Counted from the stretch's first letter, positions 34,600 to 47,790 are shown. The stretch: 64,000 bases of DNA from Echiichthys vipera (GCA_963691815.1 OY829648.1:29766383-29830382), one strand, 5' to 3'. Translations and numbers: made by a program. The notes: generated from the sequence alone by a model not told the origin.

Positions 34600-37500
34600 C
34601 CGTTGGTTAAATTAAAAAAACTCAACATTGACTTTTGGTTTCACACAGGACAAAAAACAACAGTGTCCAAGGTGAAGATTCTGTGATTTTTTTGACCAAT
34701 CCATCCACCCAGGTCTCCTCTCTAAGCAGACTTTGTCGCTCTTGATACTACATCACCTGACTTCCTTAGAGCAAACGGGCTGTAATAGCACAATCGACCT
34801 ATACAGCTGTATTTTTGATGGGGACGATCTGAAATACCAGGCAAAAGGCTGAAATCGTGATTTCTCTGAGTGTTGGTCTGTGAGTCATCATAAGCCGTAA
34901 TGTACTCCAAAAGAATAAACAGAGGATACACATCTGAAATGTCACCTTAACATTTTTTAGACTGGAACATGTTGTTACATACATTTTTAATATGTTGACA
35001 TTATGAAAATAAATCACCTACGCGGTTGACCTTTGCCCAAATGATCTTTGTGATTCTGCTGCTGTGCCACTTCCTCCATGTCCACTTTGGACTTTCTCTC
35101 CATCCTTGCATACATTATTTTTCTGCATTTGTTTTGCTATTTCCTATTTATTACATTCTGTCTCAAAGCCAAACACAATTAAATTTAAGGTAACCCTTCA
35201 TTTATAGTCAACAAGGTGTGATTTCGGTGCATTGACTGTAACTGCTGTGATCCCTTATGGTCAGTTTAGCCAGCGCTTTAGTCAGATGATAATGGTGTGT
35301 GAAAACTTTGCTTTGAACTGTATCAGGGATGACTTGGTACTACTGGCATTTATTGATTTTATAAAAAAAAAACCATAATGTATATAACGTGTAGAAATAG
35401 AGGCTAACAGTTATATCCTCCACTGACCTAAAATGAGATGTTATAAATAATTTACTTTGGATGACTCACAGCTTCGAAGTTTGATATGCAAATGAAATTT
35501 AGACCTTTGCCATCTTTAGCCATGATCTAAATTTGATTACATGTTGGCACAGGTACAGAAAACACTCGCAACACTGATATAATCTAACTCAGAGTGAAAA
35601 TATTCCTTATCTTTCATATTCATCACAAATTCTGGATTTTGTTGCGCTATTGACTATATTGTCTCTTTTCAACTAAAGTGTTCCAGGAACTAAAAGTTGA
35701 TCTTGTTTATTCCTGCTTGCACTTCAACCCATCTGAAGAACTGTGAAGGCCAGGGAAATTTGTCCTGTAAAGAATGAATGTCAGTCTTTGATCGTTACGT
35801 TGATTTTTAACAGGATTTGGGAAATGGGTTTTCACCACGCATAAGGATTTTATCCTCTGCTTGGAAGAAGGCGGTGAAATGTGACAGAGAGACAGCCATG
35901 TTCAGCAGCACTCAGAGTTGAGAAGTGGAGGGAAAACGTGATGACTTGATGTCACATAGGCAACATGAAATGTAGTCATTCTCATTAGGCTTTTTCCAGA
36001 GCCTTTCACTGAACAATCTAACAATTAACTGTCAAACTCTTTACATGAAAAGTTATCATTTAATTCCGCAAACATCTTATTTGTAATCCAGGAAAGATAA
36101 TGACTGGGACCAGAAAATAATTGTTCCATTTCAATAGACAACAATGTAAATTTTTTAGGAGCTGAGGTCCCATGGGGTCTACAGAAAGCTTTATTACAGG
36201 GGCGGGACTTACCAGCCCTATTGGAGAAATGCAAAAGTGCAAAAGGAGTCTCAAAAAGCTTAAAGGTTCCTGGAAACGTTCCTGCAGTGGAACAAGTACA
36301 ATCATATTGTATATTCAAGAAGTGACAGACTGAAAGAGAAGGGGGACTGATCTATACGTGAGGAAAAGACAAACTCTAACTAAGTAAACAGTGTTAGATA
36401 GATTCAGAACTATTTTTAATTTTGATAACCAACACACAAATGGAGAAGTCTGGATACTTAAAACTTCAGACAGCAGAGGGCTCTCCTGTGACATGCTAGC
36501 TACCTTTGCTTTCTCTCCCTCCATCTCTCATACACACAGAGAAGCTATCATGTATTCTCAGTGACGCACAACTGACACAGCCTCTCAGCCAACTCCTGTC
36601 CTCTCCAGATTGGTAGTATCATTTGTAGTGCCGTTCAACATAAATACATGCGTGTAGACATCCAGAGTAGTGGCGTCAACCTCAGACTAGAGCAGCACTT
36701 AAACACACACACATAAACATACATCCACACAGGCGAACATACAAAACAGGAAACAGGCGAGAAAATGAAATGATGATGGTCAGACAGGTGGATGGAAGAG
36801 GCAGAGAAGGTGACAGAGATCATTTTCTCATTCTCTCTCAGTGAAGTGGTAATTCTGTCGGAGTCTGAGATCTTATTCGCCTGCCTGCCTGCCTGCCTAT
36901 TTTCCCCCGAGGCCCTTGGAGAGATGGAGAGATTCTCCTCTGATTCAGAACGCCCAGTTCTCTGGGCCAAAATAGGCCTCATGAATAAACCATAAACTAT
37001 GTAGTTAAGTTATGTAACGACAGCACATGAATAGATGCAGCATGGTAAAGTACAGTACAGAGTGGGAGGGGTGGCATTTGCTTTTGCTTTTCAAGTTGTG
37101 CTTGAATGCATAAATAAACATTACAGTATAGCTTCCAAAGTGTTACTCTGAAATATTTTCACATAGATAACTCCCTACTCAACTGTTCAGAGATTGAGGG
37201 GACCTGCGGCAAATCATTCCCCCTGTTTATACACAGTGTTGGATAAAGAAGTCACTGTGTACAAGGCGAAAGTTTTCATTCCAAGTTTTATCTGGGCAAT
37301 ACACTGCTAATTCGCATGAACAGCTACCACAGCTACACTGAACTCACACAAGATATGAATATCAAAATGTATGCAATCACTGCATCAGGGAATGTGTAAC
37401 GCTAACCTTTAACAATACTGATAAGTGAACACCTTATTGTCAGCTCTGTGAGGCTGTATGCAGCATTTTGTTATTGTGAATCAGCAAGCTAACATGATCA

Positions 37501-38085
37501 CAGTGAAAATGCTAACATGCTGAAGTTTAGCTGGTATAAGAGTGTGTTGTGTACTACATACTCAATCACCATGTACTGCAAATTAAGTATGCCATTACCA
37601 GCAGACTCTTCACACTGAAGTATACTCAAGCAATACGTCTTCTCTGCATCACATGACAGTATTGATCACCATTACTGGTCCAGCTACTGATGAATGATAA
37701 TAATTGTTCATCACCAATGTTGAAATCAACAATGAAATCAACATTACAGTTACAGTGTTACTAACCCATTTGAAGCTAAAATAAAATCAGAGTTATTCAG
37801 TTGGCTGGGGCGATCTGGAACTGTATTCCTGCACCTGTGATTGATCACCTTTTGGTAAATCATCCTATTGGCAGTTTCATACATTGGTGTTTCCTTCTGT
37901 AGCGGCACAATGTTGTGAGCTGCAGCGAAGCCAGGTCGTGAGTCCGTAACCAGGCTGTTGTTAGTGCACATGTCTGTAATATTAATAGGACAGATGAGCG
38001 TGTGTTATCGAAACCGCTAATGTCAGTTGAACAGACATGGATCTGTGTTTTTTATGTTTCGAGCTGAGCTAGACCAGATCATTCT
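34600..38085. other. Intronic sequence, no gene recognised
   Basis: AT-rich. A short (CCTG) run lies at 36880-36898. 36080-36310 carries an uninterrupted minus frame with no recognisable family. Confidence 0.5.
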
Positions 38086-38089
38086 TGGA

Positions 38090-40420
38090 TAAAACAGATC
38101 ATTGATATCTGCCCAACTCATACCATGAATAGAGACAACAAATGCAATGAGATGCCGGCTCAGACGTCGCCTGGCCAAACAAGGTCTGGGTGAGGTGCAG
38201 AGGAACCAGGGCACCTTGATGAGAAATGGGCTACTGGAACAAGGCAAAATGGGCGAGATGCGAGAACAAGGCTCTGTTGGAATGCTACTACTCAAGTAAC
38301 CCTGGGCAGAGAGGGTACATGCAAAGAATATGGGATGAGTAGTTACTTCGAACCCCACAGTCACGGTTGACCACGAAACAACTAGTAGCTCAGTGTTCCA
38401 ACATCCACAAACGGCAACTGCTATCACAACTTGAGATTGACGAGGGGTGCGAGATCAGGGGGGAGGAAACACCGAATCCCTGAATCCCCGAACAGAGATT
38501 GGGTACATAGCCCCTATGGAACCAATAACGGCGAGGCAGCGACTGACCTTAAAGACAGGATCATGGCGAGAATGAGCACAAGGCAACCCCGACACCTATT
38601 ACAATGTCTGAGTGAGGTACCACCTGAAAGTCTCATGGAAAGCGGTGAGAGTGATCCCTGTCACACAATCACATAGACCAATGGGCTGGTTTACGCTTTA
38701 GCAGCAGTGATCCTAGAGATGCTGGGCTATAAGAGCAACCACGGGAGCCATGAGAAACAATACGCACCATGGAAAAGATGGTTGGAGGCTAAGATCAAGG
38801 AAACTCGGAGAGAAGTGAGCCAATTGACAGCAGCCCAGAGTGGTGCAATGAACAAACCAGTACCAAACAGATACAGCCAGATGCCCATACCTGAAGCACT
38901 CAAAACTGCCAAACAAAGGCTGCAAGCCCTGGCCAGCCGCCTACGGAGGTACACAAAAGACAACGAAGCCAGACGAATAAACAGGTTGTTCGCAACTCAA
39001 CCTAATAAAGTGTAAGCTCAGTGGCAGGGTAATAACAGCAGAGCAGACCCACCGAGGCTGGCAACTGAACGGTTCTGGAAGAGCATATGGGAGAAGGCGC
39101 CAGCACATGACAACAGTGCACAATGGCTCACACCACTCCATGAGCGCCTTGAGCACAAATGAACCAACTGCTGAGAGACGGGACTCACGCAGAATGGCTA
39201 ACCAAAGGGCCAACTGCCCTGGACATTAAGGACCCCGTAAAGGGTGCAGTCTACTCCAGCTATTGGCCAATAACCTGTCTCTCCACAACATGGAAGCTCA
39301 TGTTCGGCATCATTGCGGTTAAGATAAGGGCACATGGACCAATATATGAGCAAATCACAGAAGGGCATTGGTAGAGACACCAGAGGAGCCATACACCAGC
39401 TCCTGGTTGACAGGACAGTCGCCAAAGACTGCAAGTCCAGACACACCAACCTGTGCACAGCCTGGATTGATTACCAAAAAGCCTACGATTCGATGCCACA
39501 CACATGGATCACGGAATGCTTGAACTTGTACAACATCAATAGGACTCTAAGGGCCTTCGTTGCAAACACACATTGGAAAATCACATTCGAGGCCAATGGT
39601 AAGCCACTTGCACAAGTATCCATCAAATGTGGCATCTACCAAGGAGATGCTCTATCCCCACTGCTGTTGTGCATAGGTCTGAACCCCCTAAGCCAAATAA
39701 TCAAGTCATCAAGACTGGCTATGGATACCACCTCAAGAATGGAGCTACAATCAGTCACCTCCTCTACATGGATGACATCAAGCTGTACGCTAAGAGTGAA
39801 TGGGACATGGATTCCCTGATCCACACCACCAGGATCTACAGCAATGACATTGGAATGTCATTCGGGCTCGAGAAATGTAGTAGGGCGGTGACACGGGCAA
39901 ATGGCAACCTCGAACAGGCAACGAGGCAAGCGGCAACTGCCAGATACCTCCAGGGAGTAAGACAAGTCTTAAGAAGCCAGCTCAATGGCAAGAACAATTC
40001 TCGGGCAATAAACAGCTACGCCCTGCCAGTGATCAGATATCCTGCGGGAATAATCAGGTGGCCAAAGGACGAGATACAGACCACAGATGTTAAGATCGGA
40101 AGCTCCTCATCATGCATGGCAGGTTCCTTCCCAAATCCTGCACCCTGAGACTGTACGCAAGCCGTAAGGCCATGGACTAGTGAGCATGAGAGCCACTATC
40201 CAGGATGAAACAGGTAAAGGTGACAGTAGTGCCTGTGGTGATCGGAGCACTAGGGGCAGTGACCCCCAAGCTGGAGGAGTAATCTCTGTCCAGAAAAGTA
40301 CAGTGCTCAGAACAGCAAAGATACTGCGCAGAACCCTCAAGCTCCCCGGCCTCTGGTAGAGGACCCAAGCTTAGAGAAAGAGTCAACGACCTGCGCACCC
40401 GTAGAGGGTGAGGAGAAGAT
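38090..40420 (+). mobile_element. Rex6 non-LTR retrotransposon (R4 clade), degenerate
   Basis: A plus-strand element with RT and the last part of a C-terminal restriction-like endonuclease region. The end of the coding part, GGCCTCTGGTAGAGGACC at 40348-40365, agrees with the conserved 3' primer site widely used to amplify Rex6 in fish, as I remember it. No AP endonuclease is present, as expected for R4-clade elements, which use a restriction-like endonuclease. Confidence 0.85.
38140..40365 (+). pseudogene. Rex6 ORF: N-terminal region, RT, and remnant of the endonuclease end
   Basis: Pieces in changing frames. 38707-39015: EAKIKETRREVSQL, QRLQALASRLRRYTKDNEAR. 39159-39260: MNQLLRDGTHAEWLTKGPTA. 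39334-39700: DRTVAKDCKSRHTNLCTAWI, DYQKAYDSMPHTWI and the QGDALSPLLL block. 39700-39830: ISHLLYMDDIKLYAK, the catalytic YMDD. 39960-40090: QLNGKNNSRAINSYALPVIR. At about 40210 the sequence jumps from ATIQDET to KVTVVPVVIGALGAVTPKL, skipping the region that should hold the endonuclease PD-(D/E)-x-K core. Stops are frequent. Dead copy with the nuclease core deleted. Confidence 0.85.
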
Positions 40421-41490
40421 TTATGTATGAGAATGGAATTTAGGTGTGGTGGTAGAATGATTTAATGATTAACGATCCAATATCATCAATAAAATGTTAA
40501 AATCTCAATACATATCTACATCTTTAAGATGTGCCTTTATTGTGAAATTCCCACTTCATATTGATTATTTTTTATTAAAAAACACTTGAGTGTATTATGA
40601 ATGAGTGCATGTTATATTTGTTAACCAGTCCAGCTCATTATAAAAGAATGAGATGTTCCTTCCTTTAAACATTAAGCTCACTTTAAAGTGCTCTGGTGCC
40701 TCCTTAGTCAACTTTAGTGATCAGACAAGTTGAGTCAGTAACATACAGCAGATAGCAGACAGACTAAAGAAACTGATTGACTTAAGTGATTATTCATCAT
40801 TTTTACAGCAACAGATTTTATAATGTTGTGGTTCTAGGTGCTGAGACCACTCTAGCCCACAGTAGAGGGGACAAAGACATCTCTGCCTTTTATCCCACTC
40901 AAAAACACTGTGATGGCAGCAGGAATGAAGTCATCTCAGGGCCTTGGAGCAGAGGGAATAAAAGCAGCTGTGGGCTGGAGCTGAGCTGGGGTTCAACTGG
41001 CGGCTACACTGCTGTTGTTACATTGAGACGTCTACTGCCTTTAGGCCAAGAGCAATCCCACTGCTGTGCCAGAGAAGAGCTTTTCTCCACACTCACAGTT
41101 CAAGGTCCAAGTGTGTTTATAGCAGACTAACTAGGTTTGCCACAGAGAAATAGACACTGTAGAAAGTTTCTTGTTGTTTCAAGAAAATGCGACTTTAATC
41201 TCTGTCGAAGGTAAGAAAGGGACGACATGATTAACTTGAATCACTCTTAATAGTTTTCCTACATTTTTATATCTGCAGTCATTCATATTTTTATGGAAAC
41301 AATGGGTCAAATGACTTTGGGCAATATGGGAGGTTGACTCTGCAGTTCCCCTGACCTTTACAGCATGTCTTTACTGCTATTGCTTTCATCAGTTTTGTTT
41401 CTAGCATCAGCAGGTGGCTGTGAAAAAGCTCTGATAAACGATGCCTGTGACAAATAAACTTTGTTTTGAGATATGGCTAAAGTTAGGCAC
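40421..41490. other. Intronic sequence, no gene recognised
   Basis: Contains a 114-codon plus frame (40786-41130) without family character. Confidence 0.5.
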
Positions 41491-41494
41491 GTAA

Positions 41495-43275
41495 AACACT
41501 TGCTTAAAGTTAAATTCTGGTGTAAAATCATCCCAGGCTCTTTTTAGGCAAATACACTTATCAAATAAGCCATTGAGAGAATTTTTTTCATGCACTAACA
41601 ACAAACGGAGAAATCCGGGACAGTTGCTAACAGTCACTAATAGCCAAATGCTAACATGCTAACATGAATTAGCTCGGGGCAGTACGGTGAAGGCATTCAC
41701 TCGTCTTTTTTAACCACTAACACTACTTCAAATAACCTCTGCAGTAGCACGATAAGAGTCCTTACACATTAACCAAAGCGCCAACAACGTAGTTAGTGAC
41801 ATCGAAGTTTATTAAAAGAGTGTTTTGAAAGACTTACCTACTGGCCCCGGTACCAGCTCCAGTATTCCATTCAAGTCAATTACCAAATGCAATCCAAAGT
41901 GAAGGAGCTCATTGATGATTTATTCCAGAAAAACATGTAAACATTGTGGTTAATGGCTGTAAATGCAGCAGTTTTCGAATTTATTTTCAAATAAGTGCTT
42001 TTATTTTGAAACGAACCAAAACCGGAAGTAGCGCCTGTTAGCTCAGTAAGCTTCACACAGAGGCCCCGGAGCACCTCTAGCGGTGATGTTACCAGCTAGT
42101 TAGTTTTTTCTTTTTATTACTCCATGCTTGAAGACTGCCTCTGGGGAATGACCCTGCCGTTGGTTGAGAAGCAGGCTAAAGTGGTCAGTATTACTGTATT
42201 ATTTTATCTGTATTAACTACAGTGCTAAGCAATGTTATTTCTGTAATGATTGTCATTGATGTTGTTTTTTATTTTTAACTACCTGAACTTTAGTTCTACG
42301 CTGTTAATAAACATCTGTAAAAGGAGTCCCGCATCCAATCAATGGGCGGCATAATGGCAGTTTGGTGAAATAAGTTAAAAATAGATGGTAAAATGTTTAG
42401 AAAAGTCCCACACAGCTTTCCCTGCAGCACCGAAATGTTACGGGAGAGGTCAGGGGGCAGGGATCAGCAGGAGTGCAGGCAGGAACGGGTAAAGCTGACC
42501 AGCCTGCATCTTGAAGTGAATAGAGACAGAATGTTTCGTGTTTGTATCTTTCCCGGCTGTGAAACAAAAATGAAAGTTTACAACCCAGAAACTTTTCATA
42601 GGCTGCCATTGCGGTACAATGACTGTGCTCTGATAAACCAGTGGCTTACTGTTTTGAATCTGGACATTGAGACGCCATTCAAGACGCTTAGGCAGATGGA
42701 TTACCGTGTCTGCAGCAAACAAGTACGGCTTCATAATTCCTAGAAGAGCTTCTGACCCAAAGAAGGCGAGCTTGAAGAAGAATGCACGAGTGCAGCAACT
42801 GACTACGGATAGTCTGGAGGTAAAGATATTTCACCAAACTGCCACAAACCACAACGTTTATGTGTTTTGATGGAATAAATCATCAATGGGCTCCTTCCTT
42901 TGGATTGTATTTGTAATCGACTTGAATGTACTTTACTACGAGAGGAGCTGGTATCGGTCTAGTAGGTAAGTCTTTCAAAACACTCTTTTAATAAACTCTG
43001 ATATCACTTACTACGTTGTTGGTGCTTTGGTTAATGTGTAAGGACTCTTTTCATGCTACTGCAGAGGTTATTTGGAGCAGTATTAGTGGTTAAAAAAGTT
43101 GTTTTAATGCGTTCAACTCGCTGCCTCAAGCTAATCCGTATTAGCCGCATTTGGCTGTTAGCGACTGTCCCGGATGTGTCTGTAAGTGTTTCTTGCACGA
43201 AAAAAATTGTCTCGATGGCTTCTTTGATAAGTGTATTTGCCTAAAAAGAACCTGGGATGATTTTACACTAAAATT
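41495..43275 (+). mobile_element. THAP-domain element between long inverted arms
   Basis: Left arm about 41495-41965 and right arm about 42830-43275 are diverged inverted repeats (roughly 80-90 percent by eye), for example AAGTGTATTTGCCTAAAAAG at 43229-43248 against its complement at 41541-41560. The 860-bp centre holds a GC-rich start (ACCGGAAGTAGCG near 42025) and a THAP zinc finger. Long inverted ends plus a THAP finger suggest a DNA transposon of a THAP-carrying superfamily (P-like, Kolobok or ISL2EU). The outer termini and target duplication could not be fixed. Confidence 0.6.
42531..42760 (+). pseudogene. THAP zinc-finger domain
   Basis: From ATG 42531: MFRVCIFPGCETKMK, TFHRLPLRYNDCALINQWL and TPFKTLRQMDYRVCSK. 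This gives C-x4-C near the start, the FHR(F/L)P and W-x3-(L)-N blocks, and the VCS segment that precedes the final Cys/His pair. The frame is lost right after CSK (one base lost in the CSKHF region), continuing in another frame as YGFIIPRRASDPKKASLKKN. THAP domains bind DNA in P-element-type transposases and in host regulators. I start at the second ATG because the domain begins there; the frame is open upstream to 42393. Confidence 0.75.
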
Positions 43276-43382
43276 TCTCATTAAGGTTGGCATGTGAATT
43301 CGGTGACAAAAACAAACAAGACATGCCCCGATTCAATCCCCAATTATTTGTGGACACAGTCACCATCTTGAAAGTAAAAAGA

Positions 43383-43575
43383 AAGTGTTAACACATTTCT
43401 GCCAAGCGCAGTTGGGGGTTCGGTGCCTTGCTCAAGGGCACCTCGGCATTGCCCAGGAGGTAAACTGGCAGATCTCCACCTACTAGTACACACTCCATAC
43501 TTGCTCTGTATGGTGACTAGAACCGGTGACCCTCTGGTTGCTGAACCCCACGGACTGAGCTACTTCCACCCCTAC
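43383..43575 (-). mobile_element. tRNA-derived SINE
   Basis: On the minus strand from 43575: GGGGTGGAAGTAGCTCAGTC (A box), then GGTTCTAGTC (B box) about 45 bases on, then the conserved middle ending GAGGTGCCCTTGAGCAAGGC. This is the common fish tRNA-headed SINE layout. The tail at 43383 is short. Confidence 0.85.
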
Positions 43576-43579
43576 TAAT

Positions 43580-44764
43580 ACTGCTACTGTTTCTGTAATT
43601 GATTTTTTTATTATCATGTTAGGGAGGTAAATGTATTTTACACACCTAAAAAAACTCAATATCAGTTCAATTGTTCACTGTATTAGGAATATTTTCACAG
43701 CGTCACGTTGCTGTCAGACAGCTCCGTTTAAGTGTACATTGGGGGAACTGAAGCTGTTTCATGCTCTCATCAAAGCAGTGCCCATTTCCAGTATATGCTT
43801 TTTTGAAATAAATCCTCCATGTAGTGAATGTCCAAGTGTTACGAATTGGTCAAATAGAAAACGGCAATGTAAATAGCAGTCAGACATGGAGTTTACTTCA
43901 CTTGTCTATCAAATAATTATAATTAATAATAATTAAATCATTCACTAATCATCTAGATGAGACCAAACACTGCAGAGGTTGCCTTTTAGGGCTTTTATTC
44001 ATGCACGGCCAATTCTTCACTGCGGTTCACGATGTTCTCCGACATGGTTGCTGTGATTATGGTTATTTCTGGCAAAGTCTTTATATTCATGAATAAGAAA
44101 AAACTCCACACAAACGGCTGTTCATGCAAGAACTCTTACACAGCCAGCACCCATGGCCAGCGCCAGGACTAATATTTACAGACACAAGGCATGCAATGAG
44201 CTGGTTTCTGGAAGACATCTTTCCCCTGCTTCAACAAGCTTGCTTTAATAACAGATGGTCCCATCGGCAGTACTTCTCTCCAAACACAGCTAAACCTCCA
44301 TTAAACACATGAACGTGAGAAAAACTGGTGGATTTGAGAACATTTAACCCGTCAAACAGCCAGTTTTACTATTATCATCATCAAGATACTCATAATGTCA
44401 AAAAACATGGATGTGTCACAATATCTGCTTCTGTCATTGAAGAGATTCCCAGGAGAAAAAATACAACTCTTCAGACTGAGCTGGAGGACAGTTTAAGGAT
44501 GTGCGACTGAGTGACTTTGCTTCGGGTTTTTATCTGCTCAAGGCCTTGTTAGATCATAGAGCGTGACATATTGGGGAGAAGTGAATGAGAACCCTCAGAC
44601 ATGGTGCTAATTAATTCACACTTTGGCGACCATAAAGCACCCACCCCCTCAACCCTGCCTGCTGTCTCTGCATGGCATTGCATGACATATGTAGCCTGGA
44701 AGATTGATACTGCAAATGATGGCACTCAGCCATGCTCATTACAGCAGCAGATGGTCGTATCTGT
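43580..44764. other. Intronic sequence, no feature recognised
   Basis: Nothing supported. Confidence 0.5.
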
Positions 44765-44766
44765 GG

Positions 44767-44767
44767 T

Positions 44768-44837
<70 letters not shown>

Positions 44838-44842
44838 TGTGT
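44767..44842. repeat. (GT)n microsatellite
   Basis: About 36 GT units with two TTTG interruptions. Confidence 0.95.
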
Positions 44843-44844
44843 GC

Positions 44845-46790
44845 TTCATGAGGGGTCAAAAACCAATGAAGACAAACTTTGACAGCAGCAGATTGACAGA
44901 TTGTTGTACACTGTCATGGCAGCTTTTTCTCAAGGTAAGATATTACATATTTTCATGTGTGCTTATCAAACAAGCAAAAAGCAGCTTTTACACTCATCTA
45001 AAGTGCACTTTGCACGCCAGCAGTGAAGTGCATCTGTCTCCTTTGAATATATGCATTTAAATGAAGATTGCAGTGTAGTCGAGGGCCCATTTTGCTAAAG
45101 TAACAAAGCCTCAAGCATTTTAAGGGTCAGTTTTGCGTTTGACAGTTGGCTGTGTTTGAGGAGCAGGTGGGTGAAAAAGACACACTACCTAATGATTGTT
45201 ACTTTATTAAAATTGCAGCATACACAAAAATGTGTGGCCAAGCTGCAACTGAAATAGTTCACAAATAAATTATTCATATAGATCAAGTATTTAAAATACC
45301 AACCAAGCATGTTAACCTGTTGTCATTGTAGTTATTTAACAAATTGTCCTTGAATTCAGGATTTTTCCCTCCTTCATGTTGGCTAATCGGACGCCTGAAA
45401 AAAAGCTGTTACCTAAAGGCTGCGTGGCTACCGGTAGTGTATTTAGCGCTCTGTAGCATTGTGACGCCTCTCTTCCTCAGTATAGTAGGAGAGCAGCTGT
45501 TCAAGTATGTGTAAACATATAAAAAATGTCATGTTAGCGGTTAGAATCAGCACTACACACATTGCAGGAAATGTCGCCTCATTTGTGAGGTCACACAAAG
45601 GAAATAACAGTACACATGGCAACATCTCAAGACAAAAACTAAGTGTTCCCTGTTCACAGTTTGCAAAATGCATAGAAAAAGCTATATTTACAAAAAATAC
45701 CTGTGTACAAGTTGATAGGCCTTGTTTCCACATAGCTCTGTAAGTATGCAAGGTAATCTAAAGTCCATTTATTCCTATGGGTACCTTTGCGATTCCAGAT
45801 GTGTTTGCGAAACTCCTCCTGTACTTTTTTCCGTCCAGAATTTGCCTTCAATAAAAACTAAACATTTTTAAGACAGACCGTATGCACTGTATAGCATTTT
45901 ATGCTAACTCTCTGTGGAAGTTGTGATTTAGAAACAGGCTATTTCATTCAATTTAGTTGAACTTCAGTTGCCTAACTATGTTGACGTGCAATTATGGAAA
46001 AAGATTTAGTTTGGTTTAACACATTGTGAAGTTGAGTATTTTGCTAAATGGTTGGCATACGCTACACCACCTTAGTCAAGTTCATTATTACATTCATATA
46101 CACCCATTCTGTCCTGACTCTGTCATAACACTGGATGGCAAAAATCCCTTCCTCCCATCTCTGCAGGTACGTTCCTATCCTTTCGTAAAGAGTTACCTTT
46201 ACTTGCATGTACAGAATTACGGACACAAAACAATGCTGTGTGGTAACAAGGCAACAGTAATACATTTTAAAATATTTGTTCTCAGGTGGAGCTTAATATT
46301 GGCCCTCATTAGATGTTTTGCATTAATATCCTATCATTAGTGATTGCATAATTAGCTTCTGTCTAATAAATCTAGTCAGCAGTGAAGGTTTAAGATTTGC
46401 ACACTCAACAGTTACTTGCACTCACTCTCTTTTCAAGTTTTACTCAGTAACTATAAGTAAGCTCTCTGTAGCCCATCAGGTTCATCCACTGGTGGTGAGA
46501 GCAATTGTAGTGGATAATTCCTTGGCTGAGCTTATGTTGGTTTATACAGAACAAGTGAGGGCTCAAACACATTCACTGGGGCGTCACAAACATTTTAGCA
46601 TGTTTGACTAATTGAGCCTCCAGAAAAAAACAAATTTTGATTGAACAATGTCGGCACAGTTTCTGTCGACCACTCTTTGTGCAGTGAAACCTAACGGGGA
46701 TCCGTAATGCTCCCAAACAACAGATCTTAATGACATGAGAGGCTCTTTTACCCTGGTTTCTGATTTTGTAAGCTCTATGACCCTTGATGT
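44845..46790. other. Intronic sequence, no feature recognised
   Basis: Nothing supported. Confidence 0.5.
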
Positions 46791-47147
46791 ATTAAATATC
46801 CCATATTATGCTAATTTTCAGGTTGTATTTTGGGTTGGGCGTGCGCTACTGTTCGCATTATTTTTCTCATACTGTCTGACTGAATATACCTGTATTCAAC
46901 CTCTGTCTGAAACACTCCATTTGAGTGTTTGTCTGTTCAAGCCCAACTCCTGAAAAAGGCCCTTTTGCTCTGATTGGTCAGTGTCTCAGGGTCTTCAACA
47001 CCTGCGCTCTCTGCATCTCTGTCATTGCAGCCAGTGAATGACTGTTACAGCACTGTAGCAGCACATCTACTAGGGGTGTGCATCTCTCCCTTATAAGATG
47101 ATCCAATACGTATGTAGATACATAGACAACATTACAAATTAGGTAAC

Positions 47148-47475
47148 ATCCATCCTTCTTCAACCGCTTGTCCCTATCGGGGTCGCAGGGGGGCTGGAGC
47201 CAATCACAGCTGACATCAGGCTTGAGGCGGGGTACACCCTGGACAGGACGCTGGTCCATCACAGGACACATAGAGACAAACAAAGACAGACAACCATTCA
47301 CATTCACACCTACGGGCAATTTAGAGTCATCAATTCCCCAACACCTACATGTCTTTGGACTGTGGGAGGAAGCCGGAGAACCCGGATAAAACCCACGCAG
47401 ACACGGGGAGAACATGTAAACTCCACACAGTAGGACCCCAGCCCGGATTTGACCACACCACAGTGCTGCCCCAAA
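47148..47475 (-). mobile_element. Tail-rich SINE/interspersed repeat
   Basis: Contains GTCTTTGGACTGTGGGAGGA, ACCCACGCAGACACGGGGAG and ATTCACACCTACGGGCAATT, a very abundant fish repeat whose tRNA-like head would lie at the 47475 end on the minus strand (head degraded) and whose tail is at 47148 (ATCCATCCTTCTTCAACCGC). A tail fragment of the same family is at 63620-63695. Confidence 0.8.
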
Positions 47476-47522
47476 TTAGGGAACAATACATTTTTAATAT
47501 ATAACTTGGTATGATTCAATAC

Positions 47523-47790
47523 AATGGTGGTGGCTGTGATTTAATGGTAGAGTGGGTCGTCCTCCATTAGCGAGAAGGCATAGGTGGTTTGACACTGAAC
47601 CCCAAATTGCTCCCTGTGCTGCGCATATGTGTGTGAATGTGATGAGAATGGTTAGATTAGATGGTATGTATATGTCCACTGCCATCAGTGTGAATGTCTG
47701 TGTGAATGGGTGAATGTGACATGTAGAGTGAAAGCACCTTGAGTAGTCAGAAGACTAGAAAGGTGCTTTATAAGTACAAGATATTCTACA
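47523..47790 (+). mobile_element. tRNA-derived SINE
   Basis: Head TTTAATGGTAGAGTGGGTCG (A box region), body ACTGAACCCCAAATTGCTCC and GTGTGAATGGGTGAATGTGA, end AGAAGACTAGAAAGGTGCTT then TATAAGTACAAG. This is a widespread fish SINE; the B box is partly lost (short deletion near 47590). Confidence 0.85.

Noticed and set aside
36025..36318. 97-codon minus frame
   Set aside because: No motif; may be an unrecognised repeat (ACAGGGGCGGGACTTACC wording), but not a gene by eye.
38023..38427. 134-codon minus frame at the left of Rex6
   Set aside because: Antisense of the Rex6 N-terminal region, which reads on the plus strand.
40786..41130. 114-codon plus frame
   Set aside because: Composition and lack of any motif suggest a chance frame; no homology pattern recognised.
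43383..47790. Functional tRNA genes at the SINE heads
   Set aside because: A/B boxes are present but the cloverleaf is not complete and SINE bodies follow directly.
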